This document shows, piece after piece, positions 42,755 to 52,073 of a stretch of DNA of 64,000 bases; positions within the stretch are counted from its first letter, which is position 1, and each line of letters begins with the position of its first letter. Where the stretch lies: NCBI GenBank assembly GCA_937899905.1, contig CALCCF010000089.1, forward strand, positions 1-64,000, in the 5' to 3' direction. Source of the stretch: an uncultured Phycisphaeraceae bacterium (GTDB lineage Bacteria; Planctomycetota; Phycisphaerae; Phycisphaerales; UBA1924). The position numbers were made by a program, and so were the translations under genes. The notes beneath the pieces are model-generated. The model made no database searches and had not been told where the DNA came from. It worked only from the letters and a program-made list of their open reading frames with translations.

Positions 42755-44020
42755 TCAGGCCGAACTCGTCGCCCTATTCATGCCGATCAGGTCCTCGTTC
42801 GTCTCGAATCGCTTGAGGGCGCCCAGCAATTGCTCGATCTGCTGCGGCGGCGGCATCGAGAGCAAGCGGCGGCGCAGCGCGTTCACGGTCTCGAGCTCCT
42901 GCTTGGGCATGAGCAGGTCTTCCTTGCGCGTACCGCTGGCCGCGAGGTTCATCGCCGGGAAGAGCCGCCGCTCGGCGACCTTGCGGTCGAGGATGAGCTC
43001 CATGTTGCCGCTGCCCTTGAATTCTTCGAAGATCACCTGATCGCCCTGGCCGCCCGTATCGATGAGCGCCGTCGCGATGATGGTGAGCGAGCCAGCTTCC
43101 TCGGTCTGCCGGGCCGCGCCGAAGAGCTGACGTGGGACCTCGAGCGCCTTGCTGTCGATGCCGCCGCTCAGCGTGCGACCGCTGCTCGAGTACTCACGCG
43201 AACGATTGAACGCACGCCCGAGCCGTGTCAACGAGTCGAGGATGATGACCACGTCCTTGCCCAACTCGACGAGGCGCTTGCACCGCTCCATGGTCACTGT
43301 CGCGACCTGGATGTGACGCTCGGCCTCGTGATCGGCGCTTGAGGCGACAACCGTGACCCGATCCGAATCCCACGGGCGATCGGGATCATCGGGCCCATGA
43401 CCGGTCAGCGAGCGTCGGAAATCCGTCACCTCTTCGGGCCGCTCGTCGACAAGCAGCACGAACAATTCGGTGTGGTCATGGTTCCGCAAGATAGCGGTGG
43501 CGATGTCCTTCAGCAGCGTGGTCTTGCCGGCCTTGGGCGGGCTCACCACCATGGCGCGCTGGCCAAAGCCGATCGGGCAGAACAGATCGACCAACCGGCA
43601 CGACGCAGCGCAGCCGGGATACTCGAGCGTCATCCGCGGGCTCGGATCGACTGTCGTTAACTCGTCAAAGGGTGTGGGCTCCGGCGCGTCGTCCGCGGCG
43701 ATTCCCTCAATGGTGAGTAGACGCTCGGCGACGGGAGCCTTGACCGAGTTCCCACCCTGGCGTCCGGACTGCCGTCCTCGGCGCCCTCGCCCGTTGCGGC
43801 TGTTTCGGCCCTTGCCGTTCTGCTGCACGCCCGCGACCTTGCTCCCGAGCTCGACTTCGACGCTCGTGCCGGGCAACAGCGCAAATCGATCCACGATCGA
43901 TCGTGGGAGGATCGGGTCGTCTTCGCGGAACTGCACGGTGTCGCCCACGATCGGGCGTAACCGGACGTCACCGCGCCGCGGTTGATCAACCAGGCCGGAA
44001 AAGGTCGTCATGTTGTCCAT
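42755..44020 (-). CDS. rho: Transcription termination factor Rho, short N-terminal form
   Basis: The 421-residue RNA helicase has the complete motor domain: Walker A PPKAGKTTLL at 161-170, LVDERPEEVTDFRRS, VIILDSLTRLGRAFNR, and RKVAERRLFPAMN. The N-terminal part is unusual. The helical Rho_N domain is missing, and the cold-shock RNA-binding domain (about 17-108) is interrupted by an Arg/Gly/Asn-rich insertion at about 65-92 (GRNSRNGRGRRGRQSG). Longer upstream readings would add only low-complexity sequence. ATGs at 44018 and 44009 are both possible starts. The ptsI gene is divergent. Confidence 0.93.
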   Translation of the reverse strand: MDNMTTFSGLVDQPRRGDVRLRPIVGDTVQFREDDPILPRSIVDRFALLPGTSVEVELGSKVAGVQQNGKGRNSRNGRGRRGRQSGRQGGNSVKAPVAERLLTIEGIAADDAPEPTPFDELTTVDPSPRMTLEYPGCAASCRLVDLFCPIGFGQRAMVVSPPKAGKTTLLKDIATAILRNHDHTELFVLLVDERPEEVTDFRRSLTGHGPDDPDRPWDSDRVTVVASSADHEAERHIQVATVTMERCKRLVELGKDVVIILDSLTRLGRAFNRSREYSSSGRTLSGGIDSKALEVPRQLFGAARQTEEAGSLTIIATALIDTGGQGDQVIFEEFKGSGNMELILDRKVAERRLFPAMNLAASGTRKEDLLMPKQELETVNALRRRLLSMPPPQQIEQLLGALKRFETNEDLIGMNRATSSA

Positions 44021-44360
44021 TCGTCCGCAAGACCAACGCGACGCCGGACCAGACGAGGCCCAGCCGCATCGATCGGCTTTCCAGTGGTATCGGCCCGTAT
44101 GGCTCGCGAACTTGGCGAACCGCGGGAACGAACTCGCTATCAGAGGCAGCACGCCTCGCCGTGTCAAACGCCGTCGGGCATCTGCGGGACTTTCCCCGGA
44201 TCGCCGAGCATCCTGCCAAAATCCGATACGCGTGGCATCCGGCCTTGGATTCGGCTATCCTCGGCCTCTACGACGTGCAGGGGGTTATCGGTAGCGGAGG
44301 CCGCTCCGGCCGAGCCGATCGCCCATGTCATGCTCAGACCACAGGAGCCATAGCCCCGGC
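44021..44360. other. Divergent intergenic region between rho and ptsI
   Basis: The 340 bases hold no supported gene. They should contain the promoters of both genes. A TATCCT box is seen near 44259, about 100 bases before ptsI, and AGGAG lies 13 bases before the ptsI ATG. The long leader on the rho side would fit the autogenous control known for rho in other bacteria, but I see no clear signal. Confidence 0.4.
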
Positions 44361-46115
44361 ATGGAAGTCCTCCGCGGCATTGCGGTATCGCCCGGCCTCG
44401 TCATCGGCCGCATGTTCCTCCTCGAAGACGAGGAGCGCCGCGTCGTGCGCCGGTTTACGCCCGCCGCGAACTCCGCCGAAGAAGTCTCGCGCCTCAAGGC
44501 CGCGCTGGAGACCTCTGTCGCCGACCTCGTCGCGGTCAAGGAGCGGGCCGAGGACGAGATGGGTGCCGAAGCGGCCAAGATATTCCTCTTCCATATCGGC
44601 GTACTCCAAGACGCGGCGCTGCTCGAAGGCATCTTCAATCGCATCGAGAACGATCGCATGGCCGCCGAGCACGCCGTTGAAGCTACATTCGGCGAGTGGG
44701 CCGGTCGCTTCGCCAGCATGGGCGATTCCGCGTTCACCACGAAGGTCAACGACCTCGAAGATCTACGCAATCGCGTGCTCGGCCACCTCATGGGCGAACA
44801 CAACCGGACGCTCGACGAGCTCAAGCACCAAGCCGTCGTCGTCGCCGATGACCTCACGCCCTCGCAAGCCGCAGGTTTCAATCGTGAACTCGTGCAGGCG
44901 TTTGTCACCGATCGCGGCGGACGCACGAGCCACACCGCCATCGTCGCGCGGGCGTTGAACATTCCCGCGGTCGTCGGCCTTCGCGGCGTTGCAAAGCTCG
45001 CCGAGGAAGACCAGACCATCATCGTCGACGGCCTCGAGGGCGTGGTCATCCTCGATCCGACCGACGAGCAGCTCGACCGCTACCGCGCACGGCAAGCGCG
45101 AATGGAGCGGCGAGAAACCGTCTGGAAAGAACAAGCGGCCGAGCCGTGCGTCACCACCGACGGCGTGCACATCCGCCTGATGGGCAACATCGAGTTCCCC
45201 GACGAGATCGCCCATGTGCTTGAGGTTGGTGGCGAGGGCGTGGGCCTGTATCGCACCGAGTTCCTCTACCTCACCAGCGACACCGAACCCAGCGAAGAGC
45301 AGCACTACGAGGCCTACCGACGCTGCGTGGAGCACATGCAGGGCCGCGAGTTGATCGTTCGCACCGTCGACCTCGGCGCCGACAAGTACACGCAGCACCG
45401 CGTCGAGCTTCCAGAACGCAACCCATTCCTGGGCAACCGATCGATCCGCTACTGCCTCAGCGACCTGCCGATGTTCAAGCGGCAACTCCGAGCCATCCTT
45501 CGCGCCAGCGCCCACGGCCCGCTCAAGATCATGTTCCCGCTGATCACGACGGTGCATGAGTTGCGCCAGGCCAAGGCCATCGTTCGTGATGTCATGGAGG
45601 ACCTGGCCGAGGAAGGCGTGCCCTTCGACCGCGACGTGCCCATGGGGATGATGGTCGAGGTGCCCGCCGCCGCTGTCATCGCCTCGAGCTTTGCCCGGGA
45701 CGCGGACTTCTTTAGCATCGGAACCAACGATCTGGTGCAGTACACCCTCGCGGTCGACCGGACCAACGAGCGTGGCGCCGACCTGTTCACCGCCATGCAC
45801 CCGGCTGTGCTCCGCCTCGTCAGAGACGTCATGCGGGGGGCGAAGAGCCGACAGATCCCAGTCTCTTGCTGCGGCGAGTCGGCGGCCGAACTCGACTTCG
45901 CCGTGTTGCTGATCGGTTTGGGTGTGCGTACGCTCTCTGTGGGGTCGTACTCGATCCCACAGGTCAAGCGGCTGGTTCGCAGCGTCTCCGCCGAGGAGTG
46001 TGCCCGGATCGCCAGGCGGGCCCTGTCGCTGGAATCGCCATCGGACGTCTCCGCGTACGTCCGAGAACGAGTCCGCAAGGCCGTGCCCGGTGCGTTCGAT
46101 TCCGGTGAAGACTGA
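44361..46115 (+). CDS. ptsI: Phosphoenolpyruvate-protein phosphotransferase (PTS enzyme I)
   Basis: The 584-residue protein has the enzyme I order: HPr-binding helical domain, phospho-His in GGRTSHTAIVARAL (H191), PEP-binding barrel with GEGVGLYRTEFLY and DLGADK, NPFLGNRSIR, FFSIGTNDLVQYT, and the active Cys in SCCGESAAE (C504). It starts the PTS phospho-relay by taking phosphate from PEP. No HPr or EIIA gene is adjacent. The start is ATG at 44361, with AGGAG 13 bases upstream. A further upstream ATG (44325) adds only 12 unconserved residues. Confidence 0.95.
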   Translation: MEVLRGIAVSPGLVIGRMFLLEDEERRVVRRFTPAANSAEEVSRLKAALETSVADLVAVKERAEDEMGAEAAKIFLFHIGVLQDAALLEGIFNRIENDRMAAEHAVEATFGEWAGRFASMGDSAFTTKVNDLEDLRNRVLGHLMGEHNRTLDELKHQAVVVADDLTPSQAAGFNRELVQAFVTDRGGRTSHTAIVARALNIPAVVGLRGVAKLAEEDQTIIVDGLEGVVILDPTDEQLDRYRARQARMERRETVWKEQAAEPCVTTDGVHIRLMGNIEFPDEIAHVLEVGGEGVGLYRTEFLYLTSDTEPSEEQHYEAYRRCVEHMQGRELIVRTVDLGADKYTQHRVELPERNPFLGNRSIRYCLSDLPMFKRQLRAILRASAHGPLKIMFPLITTVHELRQAKAIVRDVMEDLAEEGVPFDRDVPMGMMVEVPAAAVIASSFARDADFFSIGTNDLVQYTLAVDRTNERGADLFTAMHPAVLRLVRDVMRGAKSRQIPVSCCGESAAELDFAVLLIGLGVRTLSVGSYSIPQVKRLVRSVSAEECARIARRALSLESPSDVSAYVRERVRKAVPGAFDSGED

Positions 46116-46124
46116 TCCTCAAGT

Positions 46125-46143
46125 AGCCGATAATTCATCGGCT
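46125..46143 (+). terminator. Short hairpin after ptsI
   Basis: AGCCGAT (46125-46131) and ATCGGCT (46137-46143) with a 5-base loop begin 9 bases after the ptsI stop codon. There is no T tract, so it may be a processing or Rho-linked 3' end rather than an intrinsic terminator. Confidence 0.4.
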
Positions 46144-46513
46144 GGACGCCCAGAATCGCCTCTAGCCGAACCCCTGGGCCTTTACGGGCCGTAGATGTAT
46201 GAAGGCCAGGGGCCTTGAGAGCGTCTCGAGCAACAGCGGCCCTTGCGATTGTCGCCCCAACGTGTTTCACGATCGGGCCGCGACGACACCGACTGACACA
46301 GCGACGCCCGCCCAGAGGCCGCGGATTGGCCAGGCCCGGCCGGCGTCGAACACGGCACGATCGTTCTTTGGTCGATGCCCTCACTCCTTGTGGAGTCCGC
46401 CGAAGTGACCCCCCTCCGTACCTTCGCAGGCCCGACCGCCGCCCTTGGGTGTGGCGTCGTTGGCCGCGGCGGCGTGGGCGGCCCGGCACTCCCTGCACGA
46501 AAGCCCACGCATC
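46144..46513 (+). other. Long leader region upstream of the RNase E/G gene
   Basis: I see no supported gene in these 370 bases. The rne gene of other bacteria has a long leader that the enzyme itself cuts, so this space may hold a 5' untranslated region, but no specific structure is evident to me. Confidence 0.35.
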
Positions 46514-49255
46514 ATGGCACGCAAGCCCAGCACCTCCGACAATGGATCAACCAAGGCTGACAACTCCGACAACGGCACGACGAAGAAGAAGACATCACGG
46601 TCCCGAAGCTCCGGCGGCCGATCCTCTGGCAGCCGGGGGAAGTTCCAGAGCAACGCCATCGAGTCCAACAGCGGCGTGCCCACCGCCTCGCGGATGATCG
46701 TCAACTACATCCCCGGCGACACCTGCCGCATCGCGTTCGTCGATGAGGGCAAGCTTGAGGAATACCACGCCGAGCCAACCACGGCCGTCAGCCGCGTGAA
46801 CAACATCTACTTCGGCGTCGTGCGGAACAACAACACGGCGGTCCAGGCCGCGTTCGTCGACTTCGGGCTCGACGAGCACGGCTTCTTGCACACGACCGAT
46901 GTGCACCCCCGCTACTTCCCCAAAAACGAGGACGGCGCCGAGCGCGTGGGCATCAAGACCCCCCGCCGCGATCGCCCGCCGATCCAGAAGTGCTTCAAGC
47001 CCGGCGACCGCATCATGGTCCAGGTGCTCAAGGAGGGCGTGGGCACCAAGGGCCCGAGCCTGACGAGCTACATCTCCATCCCCGGGCGTTACCTCGTCAT
47101 GATGCCCGGCATGGACAACGTGGGCGTGTCCCGCAAGGTCGAGGATGAGGACCAGCGGCGCAAGATGCGCAAGATCCTCGACCAGCTCGACCTGCCAGAG
47201 GGCTTCGGGTTCATCCTGCGCACCGCCGGCATGGATCGCACGAAGACCGAGCTCAAGCGCGATCTGTCGTACCTGAAGCGGCTCTGGAGCGACATGGACA
47301 AAAAGCAGAAGGGCAAGAAGGCCCCGCTGCCGCTCTACGCCGAGAGCGACCTCTTGCTCCGCGCCCTCCGCGATCTCGCGGGCAACGAGGTCACCGAGAT
47401 CATCATCGACGATCCCACCGCGCTCGCGCGAGCCGAGCGGTTCCTCAAGATCGCCCACCCGCGTTCTCGGCCGAGCCTCAAGCGATACACGGGCAAGGCC
47501 CCGATCTTCGCGGCCTTTGGCATCGAGCAGCAGATCCAGAACATCCACTCGCGCGAGGTGCCGCTGCCCAGCGGCGGACGCCTGATCTTCGACGAGACCG
47601 AAGCGCTCGTCGCCATCGACGTCAACAGCGGCCGCTCGCGCAGCGCCAAGGACGCCGAGACCAACGCGTTCAAGACCAACATGGAGGCGGCCGACGAGAT
47701 CTGCCGCCAGCTCCGCCTGCGCGACATGGGCGGCCTGGTCATCAACGACCTGATCGACATGCGGCACGCCAGCAACCGCAAGGCCATCGAACAGCGCTTC
47801 ACCGAGCGACTCGGACGCGACCGCGCGAAGAGCACCATCCTGCCCATCAGTGAGTTCGGCCTGCTTGAGATGACCCGCCAGCGCATGCGTGCGAGCCACG
47901 AGCGCACGCACTTCGCCGAGTGCCCGATGTGCAAGGGCCGCGGCGTCATCCGCCGGCCCGACAGCGTCGCGGCCGAAGCGTTGCGCGAGCTCGCGCTCAT
48001 CGCAAGCTACGACAAGATCGCCCGCGTCGAGATGGTCGTCTCGGCCCAGGTCGCCAGCCACTTGCTTAGCGGTCGCCGCAAGCAGCTCAGCCGCATCGAG
48101 CGGACGAGCGGCACGATCACCGAGGTCCGCGTCAGCGAGACGATGTCCGCCGAGCGCTTCGTGCTGTACGGTTACGATGGCACCGGCAACGACGTCGAAC
48201 TGGAGAAGCTGCCCAAGCTGCCCAACCCAGAAGATCTGCTCGAAGACGCCGAAGGATTCGCCGAGGACGCCTCGGTCGAGACGATCGTCGCGCAAGCGGA
48301 TGAGGAAGACGACTCGGTCCCGGAGGTCGAGGCGCATCCGATCGAGCTCGACGCCGACTTCAACGAGGAAGAAGAGTCGACCGAGCGTTCTAGCCGCAAG
48401 CGCCGCAGGCGTCGCCGCCGTCGCCGCGGCTCGGACGCCGAAGCCGAAACCGCCATCGAGGACTCGCGTGACGACGAGGCGGATGAAGACCAGGCCGTTG
48501 AAGACGTGGAAGACGATCGCGCGCACCACGACGCCGACGAGGAAGAGGACCGCCCGCGCCGCAAGCGTCGCCGCCGCCGCCGCGGTGGCCGTGGCCGCTC
48601 CCGCGCTACCGAAGAGTCGCGCGAAGACCACGACGACGGCGACAGCGGATACGAAGAAGACTCCTTGGCCCGTCGCCTTGCCACCGCTCTGTCGCCCGAC
48701 AGCGATGAGGACTCGGACGACGACGGCGAGGAAGTTGCCGAAGCCCAAGAAGATGTTCACGACGACGAGCAACCACGCCGCAGGCGGCGCCGTCGTCGGC
48801 GTCGTGGCGGCCGTGACGAGGACCGGGCTCGGCAGGACGATCAGGAGTCGGATGACGAACAACTCATCGACACCGAGTCCGAGTCCGAGTCCGACGACGA
48901 GACCGAAGACCACGGCGAACGCCCGAAGCGTCGCCGCCGGCGCCATCGTGGATCGCGTCGTGACGACACACCCGAAGTCACGGCCGAAGACGAGTCGGAC
49001 GACGAAGATCTGGTTGAGGATGTTGACGCGACCGAGTTGATCGACGAGGACGCGGAAGAAGAGGAAGCAACCGAGGAAATCGTCGCGGAGGCTGCGCCTG
49101 CCGGGCTCATCGAACCGAGGCCGAAGCGCGGCCGCGGCTCGCGAGGCAGGGGAAAGAGCGAGGCCAAGGAGCCGGCGGCACCGGCCAAGCCCAAGCCTCG
49201 ATTCCTCTACGCCGCCCATCGCAAGACGAAGCCTTCGGGCCAAGACGGCGGATAA
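46514..49255 (+). CDS. RNase E/G family ribonuclease with long Arg/acidic tail
   Basis: The 913-residue endoribonuclease has an S1-like RNA-binding region (VDFGLDEHGFLHTTDVHPRY), the DNase I-like catalytic core with the Mg-binding D369 (AIDVNSGRS) and GGLVINDLIDMRH, and the zinc-link ECPMCKGRG. The core ends near residue 570. The last 320 residues are low-complexity, alternating acidic stretches with at least five Arg/Lys clusters (KRRRRRRRRRG, RRKRRRRRRGGRG and similar). That tail probably binds RNA and degradosome partners. The ATG at 46514 follows a long leader. dxr starts 3 bases after its stop codon. Confidence 0.93.
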   Translation: MARKPSTSDNGSTKADNSDNGTTKKKTSRSRSSGGRSSGSRGKFQSNAIESNSGVPTASRMIVNYIPGDTCRIAFVDEGKLEEYHAEPTTAVSRVNNIYFGVVRNNNTAVQAAFVDFGLDEHGFLHTTDVHPRYFPKNEDGAERVGIKTPRRDRPPIQKCFKPGDRIMVQVLKEGVGTKGPSLTSYISIPGRYLVMMPGMDNVGVSRKVEDEDQRRKMRKILDQLDLPEGFGFILRTAGMDRTKTELKRDLSYLKRLWSDMDKKQKGKKAPLPLYAESDLLLRALRDLAGNEVTEIIIDDPTALARAERFLKIAHPRSRPSLKRYTGKAPIFAAFGIEQQIQNIHSREVPLPSGGRLIFDETEALVAIDVNSGRSRSAKDAETNAFKTNMEAADEICRQLRLRDMGGLVINDLIDMRHASNRKAIEQRFTERLGRDRAKSTILPISEFGLLEMTRQRMRASHERTHFAECPMCKGRGVIRRPDSVAAEALRELALIASYDKIARVEMVVSAQVASHLLSGRRKQLSRIERTSGTITEVRVSETMSAERFVLYGYDGTGNDVELEKLPKLPNPEDLLEDAEGFAEDASVETIVAQADEEDDSVPEVEAHPIELDADFNEEEESTERSSRKRRRRRRRRRGSDAEAETAIEDSRDDEADEDQAVEDVEDDRAHHDADEEEDRPRRKRRRRRRGGRGRSRATEESREDHDDGDSGYEEDSLARRLATALSPDSDEDSDDDGEEVAEAQEDVHDDEQPRRRRRRRRRRGGRDEDRARQDDQESDDEQLIDTESESESDDETEDHGERPKRRRRRHRGSRRDDTPEVTAEDESDDEDLVEDVDATELIDEDAEEEEATEEIVAEAAPAGLIEPRPKRGRGSRGRGKSEAKEPAAPAKPKPRFLYAAHRKTKPSGQDGG

Positions 49256-49258
49256 CGC

Positions 49259-50473
49259 ATGGCGGCCAACACCCGGCGGCTCATCGTCCTGGGCAGCACC
49301 GGCTCGATCGGCCGGCAGACGCTCGACGTCGTCGAGCACCTGTCCACCATCGCGCGCTCGCAAGGCGAGCGGACGCCCATCGAGATTGTCGGCTTGGCGG
49401 CCGGGAGCCGTGCCGCCGATCTTTCTGCACAGGCGAGTGCGCACGGCGTCACCCATGTGGCGCTAAGCAACGCCGAATCCGACGCATTGCCAGCGGGGCT
49501 CACCGCCTTCACCGGAGACGATGCCGCCGAGCGTTTGGTGCGCGAGGTCGAAGCCGACATCGTGATGGCCGCGGTTGTCGGTGCCGCTGGTCTTCCCGCC
49601 ACGCTCGCCGCCGTCGAGCTCGGCCGCGACGTGGCGCTGGCCAACAAGGAGACGCTCGTCGCCGCGGGCGGGTTGGTCGTTCCCGCGGCCGAGCGTACCG
49701 GCTCCAGGCTGCTTCCCGTCGACAGCGAGCATTCCGCCTTGTGGCAATGCCTACACGCGATCGCCGGCCCTGAACAAGCCCCGCCGATGCGCCCGCCATC
49801 GCACGTCTCGCGGCTCGTGCTCACAGCATCCGGCGGCCCGTTCCGCACGGCGACCGCCGACGAGGTCTACAACGCCACACCCGAACAAGCCTTGGCGCAC
49901 CCTACCTGGAACATGGGGCCAAAGGTCACCATCGATTGTGCTTCGCTCACGAATAAGGCACTCGAGGTCATCGAGGCACACTGGCTCTTTGGCTTTGGGT
50001 CGGACCGCCTGGGCGTACTCGTGCATCCGCAGTCGATCGTCCACTCACTCATCGAGACCATCGACGGCTCGGTGCTCGCACAGCTCGGCATCAGCGACAT
50101 GCGGCTGCCCATCCAGTTCGCGCTCACGCACCCCGACCGCTCGCCGGGTCACACGCCACGGCTGGATCTCGCTTCGCTCGCGAGGCTCGACTTTGAGGAG
50201 CCCGACGAACGACGCTTCCCCGCGCTCGCCCTCGCTCGTTGGGTGATCGACCAGGGCGGCACCGCCGGCGCCATCTTCAACGCCGCCAACGAGGCCGCCG
50301 TCGAGGCCTTCATCGATGGGCGCATCCCATTCGGCCGCATCGGCGAGCTCACGCGCGATGCCTGCGACGCCATCGCCCCCGCTCCGCTAGCTGCACTCGG
50401 CGATGCTCTCGATGCAGACAGGCGTGCCCGGCAGCACGTTCGCGAGGCCATGCTGGCCGCCGGCAGCCGCTAG
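49259..50473 (+). CDS. dxr: 1-deoxy-D-xylulose 5-phosphate reductoisomerase Dxr
   Basis: The 404-residue enzyme has the NADPH motif LGSTGSIGRQTLDV, ALANKETLVAAGG, the metal/substrate motif LPVDSEHSALWQ, the flap LTASGGPFR, THPTWNMG-like (AHPTWNMGPKVTIDCASL) and the C-terminal helical domain. It makes MEP from DXP, the first committed step of the MEP pathway. With ispG at 15039 this shows that the organism uses that route. It is 3 bases from the RNase E/G gene and 58 bases from the first tandem paralogue. Confidence 0.96.
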   Translation: MAANTRRLIVLGSTGSIGRQTLDVVEHLSTIARSQGERTPIEIVGLAAGSRAADLSAQASAHGVTHVALSNAESDALPAGLTAFTGDDAAERLVREVEADIVMAAVVGAAGLPATLAAVELGRDVALANKETLVAAGGLVVPAAERTGSRLLPVDSEHSALWQCLHAIAGPEQAPPMRPPSHVSRLVLTASGGPFRTATADEVYNATPEQALAHPTWNMGPKVTIDCASLTNKALEVIEAHWLFGFGSDRLGVLVHPQSIVHSLIETIDGSVLAQLGISDMRLPIQFALTHPDRSPGHTPRLDLASLARLDFEEPDERRFPALALARWVIDQGGTAGAIFNAANEAAVEAFIDGRIPFGRIGELTRDACDAIAPAPLAALGDALDADRRARQHVREAMLAAGSR

Positions 50474-50531
50474 CCCACGCCTCGCCCGCCGATCATCGCA
50501 ACCCATGCACGCCCAACCCGTATGCTGGGGC

Positions 50532-52073
50532 ATGCGATACCTCCCCCATGCCCGACGCGGCGGCATCCTGAAGAGCCTGCTGCTCGTCATCGCCGGCATC
50601 GTGCTCCTGCTGCTGCTCGTGGTGGGCTTCGAGTTCTATCTCGGCGCGACCGCCAAACCGACGATCACCGTCAACTACACCCAGCGCATCCACGATGCTC
50701 GGCTCGAGCGGCAACGCGCGGCGAACGGCCCCGGCCTGAACCAGCACCCCCTGTTTGAAGAGCACATGGTGTTCATCCGCTCGGTAAACGAGCAAGCCGT
50801 CGAACGGTGGATCGATGCCAGTAGTGATCCCGCCGATCCCTGGGCTCCGCCCTCGTTCGACCTCATGTACACGGTCCCAGAAAAAGGCACGCGTGAGCAG
50901 TTCGCGGCCGCACAGCGGCTCGTGCGAGAGGGCCTCGAGTTCTGGCGCGACCAGGGCGTCTTCGAGCGATCCGCGGAGCTCGCGACACTCGAACGCCTCG
51001 CCCGCCCGCCTTTTGATGGCCCGGTGTTCCAGTGGCTCCTCCCACACCTCGGCACCGCGCGCATGCTCGCCCGGGCCCAAGCGGCGCGAGCGCACGTGGC
51101 CGCGGAACGCGGCGATGCCGACGAGTGGCTCACCGCGATCGAAGAGATGTTCGTGATCGCCCGGCACATCGAGGGCATGGGCTCGCTCATCGACTACCTC
51201 GTCGGCGTCGCCATCCGGTCACTCGCGCGTACGGCCCTCTTGGAAACCATGCTCAAGCACGGCCTGCACGATGCATCGATGCTCGATCGAATCGAGACCG
51301 TGGTCCACCGCGAGCTCATCAACAGCGCGGTCCCGTTGGAGCGGGTCCTGAACAACGAACGGGCGTTCGTGGACGACATCATCCAGCGGTCGTTCACCGA
51401 CAACGGCAACGGCAACGGGCGGTTCATCCCGCTGGCCTTCTCCCGGCTCATGGGCGAGCAGGTGTTCGGGTCGGGGTCCATGATGCTCCCGCTGGGTGAC
51501 AATGCCGCCTCCAACATCCACGGCCGGCTCTTCTTCGATCGGCGCGAGGCCACCGAATGGGCCGATGCGCAGTGGGCCTTGTACATCGAATCCGCGGCTG
51601 CGCAGGGGGCCGACGCGGTTGCACTGGATCGCAAGAGCGAATCGGCAGCCATTGAGCAAGACTGGCGCAACCCGATCACCTCGGTGATCAGCAACTACAC
51701 CCGCACCATCATGACGAGCCGGGTCGATCGCATCCAGACCCAAGGCCTTCTCGTGTTCCTCGCCATCGAGCGCTACCGGCTCCAGTACGAAGATGCTCTA
51801 CCCCAGACCCTCGACGACCTCGGCGATCTGCTGCCCGAGCAGCTGCGCACGGACCCATTCACCGGCCAGCCGTGGGACTACCAGCCAAAGCCGCGCACGC
51901 TGGACGCCAGCAAACAGCCGCTGCGCGATGGCGCGATGGCATGGCCGTATACGCTCGGCAGCCGAGGGCTGCCCGGCATGGAACCCAATCGCCCCAGCGA
52001 ACGCAACAACCACGCCTACTACGGCGTGCTCATCACCCAGCCGATCCAGGGGCCGAGTTACGATACATGGTGA
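50532..52073 (+). CDS. Tandem paralogue 1: membrane-anchored protein of unknown function
   Basis: The 513-residue protein has one N-terminal membrane helix (about 14-37) followed by a large, probably periplasmic, helical domain. A conserved C-terminal module reads IERYRLQYEDALPQTLDDLG, then RTDPFTGQPWDYQP, WPYTLGSRGLPG and a final LITQPIQGP. That module recalls the tail of type II pseudopilins. It is clearly related to the two genes that follow. The ATG at 50532 has TATGCT 5 bases upstream, a leaderless pattern. The stop overlaps the next start by 7 bases. Confidence 0.75.
   Translation: MRYLPHARRGGILKSLLLVIAGIVLLLLLVVGFEFYLGATAKPTITVNYTQRIHDARLERQRAANGPGLNQHPLFEEHMVFIRSVNEQAVERWIDASSDPADPWAPPSFDLMYTVPEKGTREQFAAAQRLVREGLEFWRDQGVFERSAELATLERLARPPFDGPVFQWLLPHLGTARMLARAQAARAHVAAERGDADEWLTAIEEMFVIARHIEGMGSLIDYLVGVAIRSLARTALLETMLKHGLHDASMLDRIETVVHRELINSAVPLERVLNNERAFVDDIIQRSFTDNGNGNGRFIPLAFSRLMGEQVFGSGSMMLPLGDNAASNIHGRLFFDRREATEWADAQWALYIESAAAQGADAVALDRKSESAAIEQDWRNPITSVISNYTRTIMTSRVDRIQTQGLLVFLAIERYRLQYEDALPQTLDDLGDLLPEQLRTDPFTGQPWDYQPKPRTLDASKQPLRDGAMAWPYTLGSRGLPGMEPNRPSERNNHAYYGVLITQPIQGPSYDTW

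Noticed and set aside
46144-46513. Short plus-strand frames upstream of the RNase E/G gene
   Set aside because: They are Arg/Pro/Thr-rich without start signals, and are probably chance frames in a leader.
46595-49456. 953-codon open frame antisense to the RNase E/G gene
   Set aside because: It is a shadow of the GC-rich, low-complexity tail and core; it has no ribosome site or domain, while the plus strand has clear RNase E/G motifs.
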